Source of the DNA: Aquilonibacter sp035507095
Lineage (GTDB): Bacteria; Vulcanimicrobiota; Vulcanimicrobiia; Vulcanimicrobiales; Vulcanimicrobiaceae
Direction: 5' to 3'
NCBI GenBank assembly: GCA_035507095.1
Contig: DATJOM010000041.1
Location: 62,001-126,000, forward strand
Length of the DNA stretch: 64,000 nt
Position numbers and translations under genes: made by a program. This document shows, in pieces, positions 1-9,087 of the stretch. The stretch's first letter is position 1. Every line of letters starts with the position of its first letter. The notes under the pieces were generated by a model. The model was not told the DNA's origin. It saw nothing but the letters and a program-made list of their open reading frames with translations, and did no database searches.

Positions 1-3
1 ACC

Positions 4-1146
4 ATGTTCACCGAATCCCGCTTACTGCAGGTGATCGCGGAAATCTACGAGGCAGCAGCGGCGCCGGCCGGCCTTGATAACCTCGCGCAAATGCTCGCGC
101 GCGCCTTTGACAGCGAGAGCGCGCTCGTCGTGTTCAACGAGATGCCCAACGGCGGCTCCACGCCGCCGCCGACGCTCGCGGTTCCCTCCACGACGAAAAA
201 CTTCGATGCCGGTGCGCGGCTGTCGTACGCGCAATACTACCACGACATCAACATCTGGCTGCGCGAGGGGCTGAAGAATCCGTTGCCGGCGATCGTGCTC
301 TGCAACGAACTCGTCGACGAAACCACGCTCATGCGTCATGAATGGTTCGACTATTGCCGCGAGACCGGCATGTTCCACTGTCTCGGTACCGCATTTCGCA
401 TCGGCGACAACGTCATGGGAGAAATCGGCATCCATCGTTGGAGAAACCAAGCGCCGCTGGTTGAAGACGACAAGCGCAAGATGGCGCAGTTGCTTCCGCA
501 TCTGCAACGCGCACTGCAGTTGCAGCATCGCTTCGGCGTGCTCGAGTATGGTCGCGCCGTAGGGCTCGATGTGTTGGCCGGTATCGCGATCGGGGTCGTA
601 CTCGTCGACGCCAAGGCGCGCATCTTATTTTCCAACGACGTTGCCGAACGCGTGCTACGGTCGAAGCGAAGCATGGTCACCGTCGGACGCACGCTCTCAA
701 CAAAAGACCACAATGGCCGCGGCAATTTTCACCGGCTGATCCGCCACGCCGCGCAAACGAGTGCCGGCTGCGGCACGAGCTGCGGCGGTGTCGTTGCGCT
801 TGCCGAGACAAACGGCGGCACGATGCTTGTCTCCATCGCGCCGCTGCGCGCGAGGGGGCTTGGATTCGGCCCCTCGATGCCGGCGGCAATCGTGACGTTT
901 CACGATCCACAGTATAGCGTCGTAAACGATCGCACGCTGGCCGGAGCTTATGGTTTCACGCCTGCCGAAGCGCGCCTCGCCGCCGCACTTGCGCGGGGCG
1001 CGACGCTCGCCGAATACGCGCAGCGTGAAAGCGTCGCGATCGGCACGGCGCGCACGCATCTCAAGCACATCTTCCAGAAGACGGGCTGGAGCCGCCAAAC
1101 GGACCTCGTGCGCGCGCTTGCCGATCCGATCCTCAACGGTCATTAG
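4..1146 (+). CDS. LuxR-family transcriptional regulator
   Basis: A 380-residue protein whose last ~65 residues form a LuxR/FixJ-type helix-turn-helix: GFTPAEARLAAALARG is followed by a recognition-helix region containing IGTARTHLKHIF. The N-terminal ~300 residues look like a sensory part with a PAS-like middle (around LVDAKARILFSNDVAERVL), but no ligand can be named. It would bind DNA as a cytoplasmic regulator; its targets are not evident. The ATG lies 3 bases from the window edge, so an upstream extension cannot be excluded. Its 3' end overlaps the convergent lipoprotein gene by 4 nt. The HTH is clear; the sensory role is inference. Confidence 0.85.
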   Translation: MFTESRLLQVIAEIYEAAAAPAGLDNLAQMLARAFDSESALVVFNEMPNGGSTPPPTLAVPSTTKNFDAGARLSYAQYYHDINIWLREGLKNPLPAIVLCNELVDETTLMRHEWFDYCRETGMFHCLGTAFRIGDNVMGEIGIHRWRNQAPLVEDDKRKMAQLLPHLQRALQLQHRFGVLEYGRAVGLDVLAGIAIGVVLVDAKARILFSNDVAERVLRSKRSMVTVGRTLSTKDHNGRGNFHRLIRHAAQTSAGCGTSCGGVVALAETNGGTMLVSIAPLRARGLGFGPSMPAAIVTFHDPQYSVVNDRTLAGAYGFTPAEARLAAALARGATLAEYAQRESVAIGTARTHLKHIFQKTGWSRQTDLVRALADPILNGH

Positions 1147-1787
1147 AAGCAGACGAAGGCGATGTAATACGGACTACCGGCCGCGTTCAACGTGCCGCCG
1201 CTCCCTTGACCAGGCGCAAAGGTTACCGTAAGACCGCTTAGCGATCCCGGACTGCCGAGTCCACCCTGCCATCCAGCCCCCGTGGCAAACGCCTCGTAGT
1301 ATGCGCTGCACGTTCCCGTACTCGCGAGCGTAACCGTTTGCTGCGGCGATGTGCCGCTACCGGTTCCGAGCGCGATGCTGCCGGCGGTCACCGTCAGCGT
1401 CTCAAAGACGATCGGCTTTATCGTACCCGATCCCGATGGGCTTGTCGGCAGCGGCGACGGAGCGCCCGCGGGCGCCGCCAAACTCGTCGTCACGTTTACC
1501 GAGGTTCCCGCAGCAATGGTTGTCCCCGACTGGAACGTGATGCTCTCGCTGCACGATCCGAGCGGCGGATATGTCGCCGCCACACCGACGGTCGCGTTGC
1601 TAATCGTTCCGGTGCTTGACGCAGTTGACGTATTGCAAGGAAACGCAGCAGCCGGTAAGGAGCTTGGATTCGATGAAGGCGTCGCCGAACTCGTTGGTGC
1701 CGTAGTTGGAGCGGTTCCGGAGGAGCCGCCGCCGCCGCATCCGGCGAGCGCGGCGATCGCGAGGAGCGCGAAGAAAGTCGTTCTCAT
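1143..1787 (-). CDS. Predicted lipoprotein, function unknown
   Basis: A 214-residue protein starting MRTTFFALLAIAALAGCGGG: a short signal peptide ending in an LAGC lipobox, so Cys17 would be lipidated. It continues with a glycine/serine/threonine/proline-rich linker and then a domain of repeated short beta-type stretches rich in T, S and G. Two cysteines (in FPCNTS and GSCSES) and two later ones (GTCSAY, FVCF) could form disulphides after export. No family was recognised. The start was chosen at the ATG giving the signal peptide; upstream in-frame residues look like non-coding translation. It is divergent from the ECF41-controlled gene. Confidence 0.75.
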   Translation of the reverse strand: MRTTFFALLAIAALAGCGGGGSSGTAPTTAPTSSATPSSNPSSLPAAAFPCNTSTASSTGTISNATVGVAATYPPLGSCSESITFQSGTTIAAGTSVNVTTSLAAPAGAPSPLPTSPSGSGTIKPIVFETLTVTAGSIALGTGSGTSPQQTVTLASTGTCSAYYEAFATGAGWQGGLGSPGSLSGLTVTFAPGQGSGGTLNAAGSPYYIAFVCF

Positions 1788-1844
1788 GATTTCCGAGCGT
1801 ACGCAGTGAGCCAGGTTCGACGCGTCCCTCAAATGGGGTAGAAG

Positions 1845-1871
1845 CGTCACGTTCCGGATACGGGCGGCGTC
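1845..1871 (+). promoter_or_regulatory. Candidate ECF41-type promoter
   Basis: CGTCACG at 1845-1851, then a 16-nt spacer, then CGTC at 1868-1871. This closely matches the published ECF41 target promoter pattern (TGTCACA, about 16 nt, CGTC). It lies directly upstream of the carboxymuconolactone-decarboxylase-like gene, whose strong GGAGGGG ribosome-binding site is at 1880-1886, 7 nt before the ATG. The sigma factor itself is the next gene, so autoregulation is the simplest reading. Confidence 0.7.
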
Positions 1872-1893
1872 CAGGAAGCGGAGGGGTTGACCA

Positions 1894-2436
1894 ATGCTCA
1901 AGTGGTTTGCCAAACAATGGCTCAGCAAGTTCGAACGCGAGTGGGGCTACGACGTCGGCTACATGCGTGACGTGCTCGATGCCGGTGGGTATGCGGCACT
2001 GAAGCCCATCATCGCCCTGCAGAAGGTCGCAGCCTATCGGGGCGACTGCCCGCGCGACGCGCTGTTCGCCGCCTCGCTCGTCGCCGGTCGCGCCGGCGAT
2101 TGCGGGCCGTGTCTTCAGCTTGGCGTGAAGATGGCCGAGCGCGCCGGCATGGCGCCCGAACAGATCGCTGCCGTACTTACCCAAGACCGCGACGCGATGA
2201 CCGAAGACGTGCGCCTCGCCTATGATTTTGCGCGCGCGGCACTGGCGCGCGACGGTTGGGACGTTCCCGCGCGTGAAGCCGTCGTCCGGCGCTTCGGCAA
2301 GCGCGCGATGATCGCGATGTCCTATGGAATTGCGGTCGCGGGGTTTTATCCGGCGTTCAAGTACGCGCTCGGCGCCGCGCATGCATGCCAGCGCATCAAA
2401 GTCGGATCGACGGAGGTCGCACCGTTGCCGGTATGA
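1894..2436 (+). CDS. Carboxymuconolactone decarboxylase/AhpD-like protein
   Basis: A 180-residue, mostly helical protein with a CGPC motif (in RAGDCGPCLQLGVKMAERAG), the redox/active-site CxxC of the AhpD/carboxymuconolactone decarboxylase superfamily. The AhpD histidine that normally follows is not evident, so the substrate is unknown; a peroxidase-like or disulphide role is possible. It overlaps the ECF41 sigma gene by 4 nt (ATGA). That is the classical neighbourhood of ECF41 factors, which are usually linked to carboxymuconolactone decarboxylases, oxidoreductases or epimerases. A GGAGGGG ribosome-binding site and a matching ECF41 promoter precede it. Confidence 0.8.
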   Translation: MLKWFAKQWLSKFEREWGYDVGYMRDVLDAGGYAALKPIIALQKVAAYRGDCPRDALFAASLVAGRAGDCGPCLQLGVKMAERAGMAPEQIAAVLTQDRDAMTEDVRLAYDFARAALARDGWDVPAREAVVRRFGKRAMIAMSYGIAVAGFYPAFKYALGAAHACQRIKVGSTEVAPLPV

Positions 2437-3323
2437 TCGAGGCCGAGGAGCTCTTCGAGCGCGAGCGCGCACCTCTGGTACGCCATGCGTACCGCATGTT
2501 GGGCACGATGTCTGACGCCGAAGACGTGGTACAAGACGCCTTCGTGCGTTGGCATCGCGCCCAGCGCGATAACGTCCGCGACCCGCACGCGTTTCTGCGC
2601 GCAACGGTCACGCATCTTGCACTCGACCGGCTGCGCGCGCAGAAGCGTTCGCGTGAGGAGTACGTCGGACCATGGTTGCCCGAGCCGATTATCGTCGACG
2701 AAAGCGGAGCGCCCGAGCACATCGTCACGGTTGCGGAAGATATCTCGTTTGCGTTTTTGCTCGCGCTCGAGCGGCTCTCCCCGCTCGAGCGCGCAGCCTT
2801 CCTGTTGCACGATGCGCTTGACGTGCCGTTCGCGGAGATCGCCCAGACGCTCGAACGCAGTGAGGAAAGCGTCCGCCGGTTAGCATCGCGCGCGCGACGC
2901 GCGATTCACGAGGACACGCCGCGACGCGTCGCGCCGCCACCCGCGGCCGACGAACTGCGCAAGCGTTTTACGAGCGCGGTTCTCTCCGGTGACGTCGCCC
3001 AGATCACGGCGATCCTCACCGATGACGTCAAGCTGCTCAGCGACGGCGGCGGCAAGAAGCCGGCGGCGATCAATCCGCTGTACGGCGCGGATCGCGTCGC
3101 GCGCTTCCTCGACGGCGTAACGCGTAAGGGTGTTGCGGACGCCGAGGTGCGTCCTGCCACGATCAACGGCATGGTCGGCTTCCTCTTGGTGGACCGTTCC
3201 GGCGCGCTCGATGGACTGTGGACGCTCGAAACCCGCGGTGAGAAGATTTCGGCTATTTATGTTTCGCGTAATCCTGAGAAGCTCGAGGCCGTCGCCAAGG
3301 CGACGGGCCTGCCGATCCGTTGA
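2433..3323 (+). CDS. ECF41-family RNA polymerase sigma factor
   Basis: A 296-residue extracytoplasmic-function sigma factor. Region 2 occupies roughly residues 5-75 and contains DAEDVVQDAFVRWHRA. Region 4 is around 105-160 (LSPLERAAFLLHDALDVPFAEIA). A SnoaL/NTF2-like C-terminal extension follows from about 170. All three ECF41 hallmarks are visible: WLPEP in the linker (81-85), DGGGK (204-208) and NPEKL (280-284, the usual NPDKL). In this family the C-terminal domain replaces a membrane anti-sigma factor and tunes activity; the ligand is unknown. The start ATG at 2433 overlaps the upstream stop codon, indicating translational coupling with its probable target gene. Confidence 0.92.
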   Translation: MIEAEELFERERAPLVRHAYRMLGTMSDAEDVVQDAFVRWHRAQRDNVRDPHAFLRATVTHLALDRLRAQKRSREEYVGPWLPEPIIVDESGAPEHIVTVAEDISFAFLLALERLSPLERAAFLLHDALDVPFAEIAQTLERSEESVRRLASRARRAIHEDTPRRVAPPPAADELRKRFTSAVLSGDVAQITAILTDDVKLLSDGGGKKPAAINPLYGADRVARFLDGVTRKGVADAEVRPATINGMVGFLLVDRSGALDGLWTLETRGEKISAIYVSRNPEKLEAVAKATGLPIR

Positions 3324-3413
3324 CTTTCCCGATAGCACGGGGGTAGAGGGCGGCCGTACAATCCTTGGGAATGGGGCTAGCGGGCTAGCTACAGCTTTTC
3401 CGGAGTGTGCACG

Positions 3414-4064
3414 TTGTCCAGTAAGATTTACAGCGCCTATGACGACCCTGGGACCGCCGACGAGATCAGTCGTCGCGGGTTCATGGCCAAGGCGACCCTG
3501 GCCATCGGCGGTATCGTCGGACTCAGTCTCGCGATCCCGATCGTCGGCTCGCTGCTCCCTGAGGGCGCTGCCAGCAAGGGCACGTGGGCACCGCTCACCG
3601 CCGATGAATTTAAGGCGCTGCAAGCAGCCACGAATAAACCGGTCAAACTCGACTTTCAACTCAAATCGAAGGACGCGTATCTCCCCGAGCAGTCGTCGGG
3701 CGAGTACGTCTGGGGTATCAAAACCGACAAGCAAAAATTTATGGCGGACCGTACCGATCTCCCCAAGAGCGGAACGTTGCCGTTTAGCGACGGCACCTAT
3801 GACGTCGTCACCATGAACTTTGTGATCCTCAGCCCAATCTGCCCGCACCTTGGCTGCCGCCCGGTGTGGCACGACGACGTCAATAGATTTCAATGCCCAT
3901 GCCACGGTTCGCAGTTCGATTTCAATGGCGAGCACGTCGCCGGCCCCGCACCGCGCGGTATGGATCCGCTCCCGTTTCAAGAGCAAAGCGGCACCGCGAA
4001 CATCATGTGGATCCGCTATGACTCGGGTGTGCCCGATCGCGTGATCATCTCGTATACCTCATAA
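3414..4064 (+). CDS. Rieske iron-sulphur subunit of a cytochrome bc complex
   Basis: A Rieske [2Fe-2S] protein of about 216 residues. A twin-arginine signal SRRGFMAKA is followed by one hydrophobic anchor (ATLAIGGIVGLSLAIPIVGSLL). The cluster ligands are in CPHLGC (Cys143, His145, Cys148) and CPCHGS (Cys161, Cys163, His164). It would pass electrons from quinol to the cytochrome c domain of the next gene, on the outer face of the membrane. The TTG at 3414 is favoured because GGAG (3402-3405) is 8 nt upstream; the in-frame GTG at 3405 is the alternative. The cytochrome b gene starts 18 nt downstream. Confidence 0.92.
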   Translation: MSSKIYSAYDDPGTADEISRRGFMAKATLAIGGIVGLSLAIPIVGSLLPEGAASKGTWAPLTADEFKALQAATNKPVKLDFQLKSKDAYLPEQSSGEYVWGIKTDKQKFMADRTDLPKSGTLPFSDGTYDVVTMNFVILSPICPHLGCRPVWHDDVNRFQCPCHGSQFDFNGEHVAGPAPRGMDPLPFQEQSGTANIMWIRYDSGVPDRVIISYTS

Positions 4065-4082
4065 AGAAGGATTCGCATAGCG

Positions 4083-5576
4083 ATGCTCAACTGGCTCGAG
4101 TCGCGTACCGGCTTCGTTTCGTTGACGAAGGAATTCCTCACGGAAGATGTTCCGGGTGGCGCAAGCTATTGGTACGTCTTCGGCAGCGCGACCCTGTTCG
4201 CGATGATCTTGCAGATCACTACCGGTATCTTCCTTACGTTTTTCTACGCGCCATCGGCGGCTACCGCGTGGGAATCGACGCGCGCGATCTATCTGAATCC
4301 GTGGACGCATGCGCTGCTCTCGATTCACTACTGGGGCTCATCGGCAATGATCGCGCTCGTGTTCTTGCACCTGTTGCAAGTGCTGGTCTGGGGCGCCTAT
4401 AAATCGCCGCGCGAACTGCAGTGGATCGTCGGCGTGCTGCTCTTGCTGGTCACGCTCGCGCTCGGACTCACCGGCTACCTCTTGCCATGGGACATGGACG
4501 CGTATTTTGCGTCGCAGGTCTCGCTCAATATCGCCGGTCTACCGCCGGGCGGCCAGATCTTGCAACTGATCGCGCAAGGCGGTCCGGTCATGGGCACGAG
4601 CACCATCAACCGCTTCTTCGGCTTGCACGTGTGGCTGATGCCCGCATTGCTCGTGCTGCTCGTCGGGGCGCACCTGACGATCTTCCGTCACAACGGATCG
4701 GCCGGTCCGGTCGTCGACGATCCGCGCAAACTCAAACCCGGACGTTTCTGGCCGGATCAGATGTTCATGGACGGCGCTGCCTCGCTCTTTGTGTTCATCA
4801 TCATCCTGGCGCTGGCGAGTTTCGCGCCACCCTACCTCGATGCAAAAGCCGACCCGACGAATGCAGCATTTACGCCGTATCCGGCGTGGTATTTTCTCTT
4901 CTTATTCGGGCTGCTGAACTTCATACCGTGGCTCTTCGGTCACATCCCGGGTCTCGCATCGCAAGCCAATGCACCGTGGGTGGAGATGCTCGCGGCGATC
5001 GTCATTCCGACGATCAGTCTGATCGTTATTCTTCTGTTGCCGTGGCTGGATCGCAGCACGACCCGTTCGTTTGCCTCGCGCGGGAAGATCCTGTGGCCGG
5101 CATTCTTCATCATCGTCGCGATCATCGGGCTCTCGATCTATGCGCAGCTCGGCATCCAGGCCAAAGAAGCGGCCGGACCGCCGTCGTTGCCGGAAGCACA
5201 AGTGCTCGCTGCGCCGGCAGAAGCCGCAACCGTTACGTCGGCCGGCACCAGCGCTGCGAGTCCGGCAGTTGCTGCCGGAGCTAAGGTATTCGCCGCAAAT
5301 TGCGCAGGTTGCCACGGTGCAAACGGTCTGGGTTCGCCGGGCGTTGCGCCGCCGCTCGCGGGCAACCCGTTCGTCACCGGCGATCCGAGCCAAGTGATCA
5401 AGATCGTCTCCAATGGTCTCAAAGGCGAGACGATCATGGGTCAGACGTTTGGTGCGCCGATGCCGGCATGGAAAGGGACGCTCTCGAAGTCGGATCTCGC
5501 GGCGGTCATCAGCTACATTCGCGGCGGACTCGGCAGCAACAGCGCTTCGGCGGTATCAGCGGCGCAAATTAAGTAG
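4083..5576 (+). CDS. Cytochrome b fused to a C-terminal cytochrome c domain
   Basis: A 497-residue membrane protein. Residues ~1-340 carry the eight-helix cytochrome b core. Haem-histidine segments are SIHYWGSSAMIALVFLHLLQ and LHVWLMPALLVLLVGAHL, and the quinol-site region contains TPYPAWYFLF, the family's PEWY-like motif here reading PAWY. After a ninth hydrophobic segment and an Ala/Pro/Ser-rich linker comes a mono-haem cytochrome c domain with CAGCH at 407-411 and a distal methionine in GAPMPAW. With the Rieske protein it forms a compact bc1-type quinol oxidase without a separate cytochrome c1. Its 3' end overlaps the convergent glycosyltransferase by 8 nt. Confidence 0.93.
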   Translation: MLNWLESRTGFVSLTKEFLTEDVPGGASYWYVFGSATLFAMILQITTGIFLTFFYAPSAATAWESTRAIYLNPWTHALLSIHYWGSSAMIALVFLHLLQVLVWGAYKSPRELQWIVGVLLLLVTLALGLTGYLLPWDMDAYFASQVSLNIAGLPPGGQILQLIAQGGPVMGTSTINRFFGLHVWLMPALLVLLVGAHLTIFRHNGSAGPVVDDPRKLKPGRFWPDQMFMDGAASLFVFIIILALASFAPPYLDAKADPTNAAFTPYPAWYFLFLFGLLNFIPWLFGHIPGLASQANAPWVEMLAAIVIPTISLIVILLLPWLDRSTTRSFASRGKILWPAFFIIVAIIGLSIYAQLGIQAKEAAGPPSLPEAQVLAAPAEAATVTSAGTSAASPAVAAGAKVFAANCAGCHGANGLGSPGVAPPLAGNPFVTGDPSQVIKIVSNGLKGETIMGQTFGAPMPAWKGTLSKSDLAAVISYIRGGLGSNSASAVSAAQIK

Positions 5577-7218
5577 CGCAGCGCGGACCGTCGATCAGAT
5601 AGAGCGCACCGGTCCCGCGCGACGTGATCAGCGTCCGCGTGCGCCCGTAGGTCGGATCGAACGCGGGGCGCCGCAGAGGCGCGACGAGCCAAATGCGTTC
5701 GTGCGTGCAGAGGACGTCGGTTGCGGGCACGCCCTCGTCGCTCTTCTTTGCACCGGGCGGCGCGAGCGCATAGACATGCGGCTCGGTGTAAAACACCAGC
5801 GCATTTGCCCCGCGGAAGCTTTGAATCGCGACGATATCGCCTGGGCGACGCTGCGCTTCGATGATTGCGGCAAGTTGCGGTATCGGTTTGAACGGTTCCG
5901 CGTGCGGCAGGCCTTCGATCGCAAGGATATCGATAGCGACAATCATTGCAGCCCCGAGCAGGTAGGGCGCCGCTGCAATCGTAGAACGGCGCGCAAAGAG
6001 CACGGCCGCAACAAGCGAGCCGATCCCGATCGATGCACCCATTTGAATGAGGTCCGGTGTGACCGCAAGCGCCGAACTTCCGAGCTTGTTGTCGCGCACG
6101 AAGAGCACGATAGCGATCGCGCACAAGCCGATGAAGATCGGCACGCTGGTGGCCGAAACGATGATCGAGCGGCTTGATCCCTTGACGACGACCGCGTCGA
6201 AGAAGAGCGCGACGACAAGCGCGAGCGCGGGGAGTTCGAGTGCGATGTAGTTCGGTAGTTTCGTCTGTGCGAAGCTGAAGAATATCAGCGGAACGACGAT
6301 CCAAGTAAAGGCCAAGCGCCAAAGCCGGGCAAGATTCGGCGATGTGGCGGTGTTGCGAAGCGCCGTGACGCCGTATGCGATGCCTACCGGAAAAAACGCA
6401 ATCCAGGGAAAAAACCCGAGAATGAGCACGGGGAGGTAATACCAAAACGGTCCGGATTGATTTTCGATCACGCCGGTGTAGCGGCCGATCGTATAATGCA
6501 GAATCATCCGGTCGAACGCGTGCGCGCCCGCGTAGGCGTAGATCGCGAACATCCAGGGCGCTACGACGATCGCAAACGCAACCAAGCCCCCAAGCCATCC
6601 ACGCCACGACGGCAAGCGCTGCTGCTCGTGACGGTCGTTCCAGATCGCATACGGCACGATGACCATCAGCGCGATGACCGGCGCCACGAGACCCTTAGCC
6701 AAAAAGCCAAATCCCGCCGCGATCCAACCGTAGATGAAATAGCGATCGCGTCCCGATTCGAGCGAGCGGAACCAAAAGAAGACCGAGACCGCAACGGCCA
6801 TGTCGAGCAGCGCATCCATGATCGCGAGCCGTCCGATGACCGCCTGCATCAAGCAACTCGAGAGAATCGCACTTGCATAGATGCCGACGCGTGTGCCGGC
6901 TTGGCGTGCGACGGCATAGCCGGTCATCCCGCCCATCACGATCGTTGCTATAGCCGAGGGAAGACGCAGCGCAAAGGACGTCACGCCGAGCAGCTTCGCG
7001 AACAGCGCGCCGATCCAGAAATAGAGCGGCGGCTGCACGAACCAGGGATGACCGTTGAGGTGCATCACGATCCAGTCGTGGGTCAGGAGGATCTCGCGGG
7101 CGACCTCACCGTAGGCCGTTTCGCTGTTATCCCACAGCGTGCCGACGCCGAGGCCTGGCAGCGTGATCAGCGCCGCTATGAGTGCGCCGACAAAAGCCGC
7201 ACGCGCCGGTCTCTCCAT
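5569..7218 (-). CDS. ArnT/PMT-type membrane glycosyltransferase
   Basis: A protein of about 549 residues with roughly a dozen hydrophobic helices and a soluble C-terminal part (from about residue 430). The N-terminal region has the family pattern of the dolichyl/undecaprenyl-phosphate-sugar transferases: the first loop contains WDNSETAYGEVAREIL, corresponding to the acidic ArnT/PMT loop, then HPWFVQPPLYFWIGALFAKLLG. It probably transfers a sugar from a polyprenyl-phosphate carrier to a lipid or protein acceptor on the outer membrane face; the acceptor cannot be told. The ATG at 7257 would add 13 residues and is an alternative start. It is divergent from the haem operon, with starts only about 10-50 nt apart. 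Confidence 0.85.
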   Translation of the reverse strand: MERPARAAFVGALIAALITLPGLGVGTLWDNSETAYGEVAREILLTHDWIVMHLNGHPWFVQPPLYFWIGALFAKLLGVTSFALRLPSAIATIVMGGMTGYAVARQAGTRVGIYASAILSSCLMQAVIGRLAIMDALLDMAVAVSVFFWFRSLESGRDRYFIYGWIAAGFGFLAKGLVAPVIALMVIVPYAIWNDRHEQQRLPSWRGWLGGLVAFAIVVAPWMFAIYAYAGAHAFDRMILHYTIGRYTGVIENQSGPFWYYLPVLILGFFPWIAFFPVGIAYGVTALRNTATSPNLARLWRLAFTWIVVPLIFFSFAQTKLPNYIALELPALALVVALFFDAVVVKGSSRSIIVSATSVPIFIGLCAIAIVLFVRDNKLGSSALAVTPDLIQMGASIGIGSLVAAVLFARRSTIAAAPYLLGAAMIVAIDILAIEGLPHAEPFKPIPQLAAIIEAQRRPGDIVAIQSFRGANALVFYTEPHVYALAPPGAKKSDEGVPATDVLCTHERIWLVAPLRRPAFDPTYGRTRTLITSRGTGALYLIDGPRCAT

Positions 7219-7266
7219 ATAAGCGGACGGTGTTTGGCGCCCTGATGCGGAAGTCATCCGCTGCCC

Positions 7267-9087
7267 ATGCTTCCGATTGCCCTGCGCGCTGACGGCCTTC
7301 GAGCGCTGATCGTCGGCGGCGGCAACGTCGCCCTCCGCAAAGCCGAAGCGTTGCTCGACGCGGGCGTTGCGATCACCCTCGTCGCGCCGGCGATCGACGC
7401 GCGAATACGCGCATTGCTCGCGCGCCCCGTCGCAGCACTGCACGAGCGCACGTACGAACGAACGGATCTCGACGGCGTCGATTTGATCGTCGCTGCAACA
7501 AATAGCCCCGACGTGAACGCGCAGGTCGTAGCCGATGCACGCGCCTCGCATATCTTTGTCTGCGATGCGGCCGATCCGGAAAACGGCGACTTCACCATGC
7601 AGGCAACCGTTCGCGTGGGTGAACTGACCTTTACCATCGACTCCGGGCGCAGCTCGCCGGCCTTCGCGGCGCGCATTGCGCGCGAATTGCGCGAGCGTTT
7701 CGGTCCCGAGTACGACGCCGCCGCGCGCACGCTCGCGCGTATCCGCAAACATATGCGCGACACGCTCGATCCCTCGCAGCGCACCCAGGTAATGCGCGAT
7801 CTTGCCGATCGCCCACTCGAAGAAATCGCCGCAATGAACCCGGTGCGAGTGGTCACGTGCGCATCGCGCGCAAGCGCGCTTGCAATGACGCAGACGCGTT
7901 TGGTTGCCGCCGCTCTCGCGCAACGCGGAATTGCCACTACGATTCTCAACGTGACAACCACCGGCGATCGCGAAACCGATCGGCCGGTGAGTGAGCTCGG
8001 CACGGTCAATGTTTGGGTAAAGGAACTCGAAGTCGCGCTGCTCGACGGACGCGCCGATTACGCGGTACACTCCGCCAAGGACTTGCCGGGGACGCTCGAG
8101 CCCGATATGCAGCTCGCGGCGATCTCCGAACGCGAAGATCCCCGCGACGCGTTTTGCAGCGAACGTTACCTAAGCTTCGACGCGTTGCCGAACGGCGCCA
8201 TCGTCGGCACATCGAGTGAACGCCGGCGCGCGCAACTTCACGCCCTTCGACCGGATCTGAACTACCAAAATCTGCGCGGCAACGTCGACACGCGGCTGCG
8301 CAAACTACGCGAGGGGCAGTACGACGCGATCGTGCTCGCCATGGCCGGTCTGCAACGGTTGGGCATGCGCGCCACGCACACCGTGCCGTTCGATGCGCAA
8401 GCGATCGTCCCGGCGGTTGCACAAGGCGCGCTCGCGGTCGAGACGCTCGCAACCAACACTGCGCTCGCATCGGTGTTGCACGCAGCCGTGAATCACGGAC
8501 CGACGCAATGGTGCGTCGAGGCCGAACGCGCGGTGCTTCGCAACCTGCGTGCGGGATGTAGTGCCCCACTCGGCGTGCACGCCCGTCTCGACGCGACGGC
8601 CATGACGATCGATGCCGCTTTTTCAACCGCCGGTGGCGCGATGCTGCGCGAGCAGCTGGTGGCACCCGTCACGTCGCTCGCCGAAGCCGTGGCGCTCGGC
8701 GAGGCGCTCGCGGGACGCCTCGCCGCCGGGCTCGCCGCGACCCCACGCGTGTTGCTGCCGCGCACCCAGGACCGGCCCAGCCGTATCGCTGCGCAGCTGC
8801 GCGGTCGCGGGGTCGAAGTGCTGGAACTGCGCGAAGGCGAAACGGGAACCGAGCTAATGAACACGATCCCGCAGATGCTGCTCTTTCCATCCAGCGGTTC
8901 CGTTGCGGCGGCGCGTCCCTACCTTGAATGGCTCCGCGGCCAGGACGTGCGACCGCTGGTTGCCGCGATGGGCGTACAATCCGGCGCGGCGGCAAGCGCA
9001 GCGGGCTTTGCGCCCGATATCGTCGCGCCCGAGGCCTCGATCGAGGCATTTGTGGCCGCGGTTGCGCGCCGGCTGGAGGCGCGATGA
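7267..9087 (+). CDS. hemC: Fusion: precorrin-2 dehydrogenase, hydroxymethylbilane synthase, partial HemD
   Basis: A 606-residue tetrapyrrole enzyme with three parts. Residues ~1-185 are a SirC/CysG-N precorrin-2 dehydrogenase with NAD-binding LIVGGGNVALRKAEALLDAG. Residues ~192-490 are porphobilinogen deaminase: VHSAKDLP holds the catalytic Asp272, and Cys431 in RAGCSAPLG attaches the dipyrromethane cofactor. Residues ~494-606 resemble only half of uroporphyrinogen-III synthase (LLPRTQDRPSRIAAQLRGRG, then VAAMGVQSGAAASAAGF). A full HemD sits in the CobA-HemD gene of the same operon, so this half may be vestigial or structural. It overlaps hemB by ATGA. A normal HemC has about 310 residues. 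Confidence 0.92.
   Translation: MLPIALRADGLRALIVGGGNVALRKAEALLDAGVAITLVAPAIDARIRALLARPVAALHERTYERTDLDGVDLIVAATNSPDVNAQVVADARASHIFVCDAADPENGDFTMQATVRVGELTFTIDSGRSSPAFAARIARELRERFGPEYDAAARTLARIRKHMRDTLDPSQRTQVMRDLADRPLEEIAAMNPVRVVTCASRASALAMTQTRLVAAALAQRGIATTILNVTTTGDRETDRPVSELGTVNVWVKELEVALLDGRADYAVHSAKDLPGTLEPDMQLAAISEREDPRDAFCSERYLSFDALPNGAIVGTSSERRRAQLHALRPDLNYQNLRGNVDTRLRKLREGQYDAIVLAMAGLQRLGMRATHTVPFDAQAIVPAVAQGALAVETLATNTALASVLHAAVNHGPTQWCVEAERAVLRNLRAGCSAPLGVHARLDATAMTIDAAFSTAGGAMLREQLVAPVTSLAEAVALGEALAGRLAAGLAATPRVLLPRTQDRPSRIAAQLRGRGVEVLELREGETGTELMNTIPQMLLFPSSGSVAAARPYLEWLRGQDVRPLVAAMGVQSGAAASAAGFAPDIVAPEASIEAFVAAVARRLEAR

Noticed and set aside
5513..6607. Long open frame overlapping the glycosyltransferase
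   Set aside because: Arg-rich, compositionally a shadow frame of a clear membrane protein.
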